Assembly: GCA_002310235.1 (NCBI GenBank)
Contig: DBYO01000021.1
Span: 43,372 to 58,897 of the forward strand
Source of the DNA: Bacteroidales bacterium UBA1184
GTDB lineage: Bacteria; Bacteroidota; Bacteroidia; Bacteroidales; ML635J-15
Reading direction: 5' to 3'
Length of the DNA: 15,526 nt
Made by a program: the position numbers and the translations under genes. Of the stretch, positions 13,252 through 15,526 are shown in pieces. The notes below the pieces were generated by a model that worked only from the letters and a program-made list of their open reading frames with translations, made no database searches and was not told the DNA's origin. Each line of letters starts with the position of its first letter. The stretch's first letter is position 1.

Positions 13252-14709
13252 TTATTTCGCAGAATATTGCACATCAAATAAATGATAATCACCCAAGTCC
13301 GCTTCAATTTTTTCAATTGGTTCTGCATTAATAAAACAATCTGCCGACAAATCGTTCAGCATACGGTTTCGGTTCAGTGGCGATTGCCGTTCGGGGACAT
13401 CGGTGACGTATTTACCATTGGGAATTTCATCGTCAAGTCCGAAAATACGGTCATCTGCAAATTCACCATAACGATAATAATACAGATTTTCTACAGTATG
13501 TTCATCTGCTGCAATAAATTTTACATCGTGGTTACATTTTAGATAATCTACAACCGCATTTTCATTGTAGTAGCTGTAGATATTCTCGGGAAGAATCGCC
13601 CAGCAAAAATTCCAAATAAAAAGAGACCCTGCCAGAATCGCCACACTACGTACAGGCATATAATATACCGAAGCAAGTCCAAAAGCAAATGCAATTGGCA
13701 ACATTACCATAAATTCGGTATTGCCATCGGAAAAACACGCAAAAGCAAACTGGAATGCAAAAATTCCGAAATGTACATAGCCAAACAATTTGTCATTCAC
13801 TATTTTATGTCCATGGCGTATAATTCTAAAAATCAAATACACCATAATTGGCAACAAAAGGAACATAGCATATAACCAAGGACTCATTTTAAGCAATATA
13901 ACAAAGTCACCATGCACCTGAATAATACTACGAACAAAGCTTATCGGTATAATTATCAAGCTCTTCCATCCTACTCCCGCAGAAGAATAGGAGTCGGTAA
14001 AATAATACGATAGCGCGTATCGGAAAAGATTCGACACTGACCACTCACCGCTATCGTAAAAAACAAACACCAATGAATAGACTGCCGGAATAACCAGCAA
14101 AGTAACTGCATATGCTACTGATTCGCGATAGCGCCTGCTAAAAAGCAAGCCGACGAGCAAACCAAGCGTCCAAAAAATCTGCACCTGATGGAAAAGGCAC
14201 GCCAATACCGACATAAAACCAGAGGCTAGTGCATACAATAGTTTTCTATCACGTACAGCACGCAAGAAAAAGTAAGATGCAACAACCGAGAAGAATATTG
14301 GAATTACATAAGTTTCGCATTGCACAGAATAGCGCATAAATCCGAAACAAGAGCCTAAAAGCAGAACGAGAGCCTTTGCTGAGGACTCTTCCGTAAGATG
14401 CCGCAATATCCGCCACGACACAAGCAAAGTTGCTATTGCAAACAATGATGTTACAACATTCATCAATGTCATAGCATCAATATTGGAGCAAAATATTCCA
14501 CAAAATTCATACACGCAATAATGGAAAGCATTGTGTATTAGATGATGCGGCCAAAATAAATCGGTGGCATATTTCACATCGGCTGCATAGTTTATAGCAT
14601 CACACGATGGATTGTTGCTCGGGAAAAACAAATAGCAAGCCGACAGCAAAAGCATTCCAAAAAGAAACAAGTTTCTTCTGCAAAAATCCGCTACTATTTT
14701 CATTTTCAT
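13252..14709 (-). CDS. GT-C-like polytopic membrane protein, possible glycosyltransferase
   Basis: The protein has 485 residues from the ATG at 14709 (another ATG lies 6 nt further in). There are roughly ten or more hydrophobic helices through about residue 370, for example LFLFGMLLLSACYLFF and ALVLLLGSCFGFM. A soluble tail of about 110 residues follows. The first extracytoplasmic loop has CDAINYAADV with Asp37 and then WPHHLIHN (His55-His56). That layout recalls GT-C glycosyltransferases, where an acidic residue in the first loop is catalytic and a lipid-linked sugar is the donor. I do not recognise a specific family, and no donor or acceptor is implied by the neighbours. The soluble tail ends in DYHLFDVQYSAK. 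A promoter element sits directly against the start codon. Confidence 0.7.
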   Translation of the reverse strand: MKMKIVADFCRRNLFLFGMLLLSACYLFFPSNNPSCDAINYAADVKYATDLFWPHHLIHNAFHYCVYEFCGIFCSNIDAMTLMNVVTSLFAIATLLVSWRILRHLTEESSAKALVLLLGSCFGFMRYSVQCETYVIPIFFSVVASYFFLRAVRDRKLLYALASGFMSVLACLFHQVQIFWTLGLLVGLLFSRRYRESVAYAVTLLVIPAVYSLVFVFYDSGEWSVSNLFRYALSYYFTDSYSSAGVGWKSLIIIPISFVRSIIQVHGDFVILLKMSPWLYAMFLLLPIMVYLIFRIIRHGHKIVNDKLFGYVHFGIFAFQFAFACFSDGNTEFMVMLPIAFAFGLASVYYMPVRSVAILAGSLFIWNFCWAILPENIYSYYNENAVVDYLKCNHDVKFIAADEHTVENLYYYRYGEFADDRIFGLDDEIPNGKYVTDVPERQSPLNRNRMLNDLSADCFINAEPIEKIEADLGDYHLFDVQYSAK

Positions 14710-14714
14710 AGTCG

Positions 14715-14722
14715 CAAACTTA
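14715..14722 (-). promoter_or_regulatory. Bacteroidetes -7 element (TAAGTTTG) abutting the GT-C-like gene
   Basis: The minus strand reads TAAGTTTG, ending 5 nt before the ATG at 14709. Transcription would begin at or near the start codon, giving a leaderless mRNA or use of the ATG at 14703. No well-spaced -33 element is seen. Confidence 0.4.
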
Positions 14723-14755
14723 CATAAAAAATCAAACAACTCTTAACAATTAAAT

Positions 14756-14789
14756 AAAAAAAACAGAGGCAACCTTACGATTGCCTCTG
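14756..14789 (-). terminator. Rho-independent terminator of groEL
   Basis: CAGAGGCAA (14764-14772) and TTGCCTCTG (14781-14789) are perfect 9-bp arms around an 8-nt loop. On the minus strand they are followed at once by eight T residues (14763-14756). It lies 35 nt after the GroEL stop codon and ends the chaperonin transcript. Confidence 0.92.
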
Positions 14790-14824
14790 GCTAGTATTAA
14801 CTTGAAAATTTATATTATGAGCTT

Positions 14825-15526
14825 TTACATCATGCCCATTCCACCCATCGGGTTGGCACCGCCACCCATAGGAGCAGGATTTTCTTCAGGTATATCGGCG
14901 ATTACGCATTCGGTAGTCAACAACATACCTGCGATGCTAGCAGCGTTCTCCAAAGCGATACGCGAAACCTTGGTCGGATCGATAACGCCTGCTTCGTACA
15001 AGTTTTCATACTTGTCGATGCGAGCGTTGTAACCGAAATCGTCCTTGCCGTCCTTAACCTTCTGGACAACAACCGAACCTTCCTTGCCAGCGTTCTCTAC
15101 GATGCGACGCAGAGGTTCTTCCAAAGCGCGGAGTACGATTGCGATACCAAGGTTTTCCTCGTCGTTGTCACCCTTCAGGTCACTAATCTTCTGGATAGCA
15201 CGGATGTAAGCAACACCACCACCAGGGATTATACCTTCGGCAACTGCTGCACGGGTAGCCGACAAAGCATCTTCGTAGCGGTCCTTCTTTTCCTTCATTT
15301 CTACTTCGGTAGTACCACCAACGTAGATTACTGCTACACCACCCGACAACTTAGCAAGACGTTCCTGCAACTTTTCACGGTCGTAGTCGCTGGTTGTAAG
15401 TTCAATCTGCTTCTTGATCTGTGCAACTCTTGCTGCAATCTGGTCCTTCTGTCCGCAACCATCAACGATTGTAGTATTTTCCTTGTCGATTGTAACCTTG
15501 TCGGCACGACCGAGCATTGTGATGTT
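14825..15526 (-). CDS. groEL: 60-kDa chaperonin GroEL, C-terminal part (runs off the right edge)
   Basis: The frame is open from the window edge to a TAA at 14825, giving 233 residues that correspond to the last two fifths of a chaperonin of about 545 residues. Recognisable GroEL segments are MLGRADKVTIDKENTTIVDG, then KLSGGVAVIYVGG, then EDALSATRAAVAEGIIPGGG (containing the Asp equivalent to E. coli Asp398, needed for ATP hydrolysis) and GYNARIDKYENLYEAGVIDP. The C-terminus is the expected Gly/Met-rich tail, NPMGGMGMM. It is the essential cytoplasmic ATP-dependent folding chamber. The groES partner would lie upstream, outside the window. The sequence is ordinary for Bacteroidota. Confidence 0.98.
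   Translation of the reverse strand, partial: NITMLGRADKVTIDKENTTIVDGCGQKDQIAARVAQIKKQIELTTSDYDREKLQERLAKLSGGVAVIYVGGTTEVEMKEKKDRYEDALSATRAAVAEGIIPGGGVAYIRAIQKISDLKGDNDEENLGIAIVLRALEEPLRRIVENAGKEGSVVVQKVKDGKDDFGYNARIDKYENLYEAGVIDPTKVSRIALENAASIAGMLLTTECVIADIPEENPAPMGGGANPMGGMGMM

Overview
The window looks like a chromosomal segment of a Bacteroidales-type bacterium (phylum Bacteroidota). Four things point that way: several promoters of the Bacteroidetes TAnnTTTG type, type IX secretion (T9SS) C-terminal sorting domains, no strong Shine-Dalgarno sequences, and protein families common in that phylum (MSYQAVIRD-type fibre-like protein, AAA_14/DUF4143 ATPase, DUF4956, DUF2490). No rRNA, tRNA, CRISPR array or transposase gene was recognised.

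Layout. 1-1614 (minus): the N-terminal part of a repetitive surface fibre-like protein, running off the left edge, preceded by a small T9SS-sorted protein. 1709-2053 (minus): a small HTH protein followed by an A/T-rich terminator-like hairpin; an imperfect inverted repeat of about 140 bp lies upstream of it. 2447-2905 (plus): a low-molecular-weight protein tyrosine phosphatase with an almost leaderless promoter. 2958-4082 (minus): an AAA_14/DUF4143 ATPase with a PD-(D/E)XK-like C-terminus. Upstream of it lie two clusters of palindromic 32-bp-period repeats.

4344-11216 (minus) is the centrepiece: seven genes with overlaps or gaps of 7 nt or less, almost certainly one operon. In order of transcription they encode a small T9SS-sorted protein, a 968-aa DUF4353/Cthe_2159-type beta-helix carbohydrate-binding protein, a lipoprotein with two beta-sandwich repeats, a small YwqK-like repeat protein, a VTC-domain polyphosphate-polymerase-like protein, a DUF4956 membrane protein and a DUF2490-type outer-membrane protein. 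VTC and DUF4956 proteins are known neighbours; here they are joined to cell-surface proteins. A divergent AraC-family regulator (11418-12266, plus) with two TTTTGCAAAA palindromes at its promoter is the natural candidate controller.

12379-15526 (all minus): an endonuclease/exonuclease/phosphatase-family lipoprotein, a GT-C-like polytopic membrane protein, and the C-terminal part of GroEL with a textbook rho-independent terminator.

The most noteworthy signals are the seven-gene VTC/DUF4956/DUF4353 surface operon with its AraC regulator, and the phased palindromic repeats upstream of the ATPase-nuclease, which show one compensatory base-pair change between clusters.
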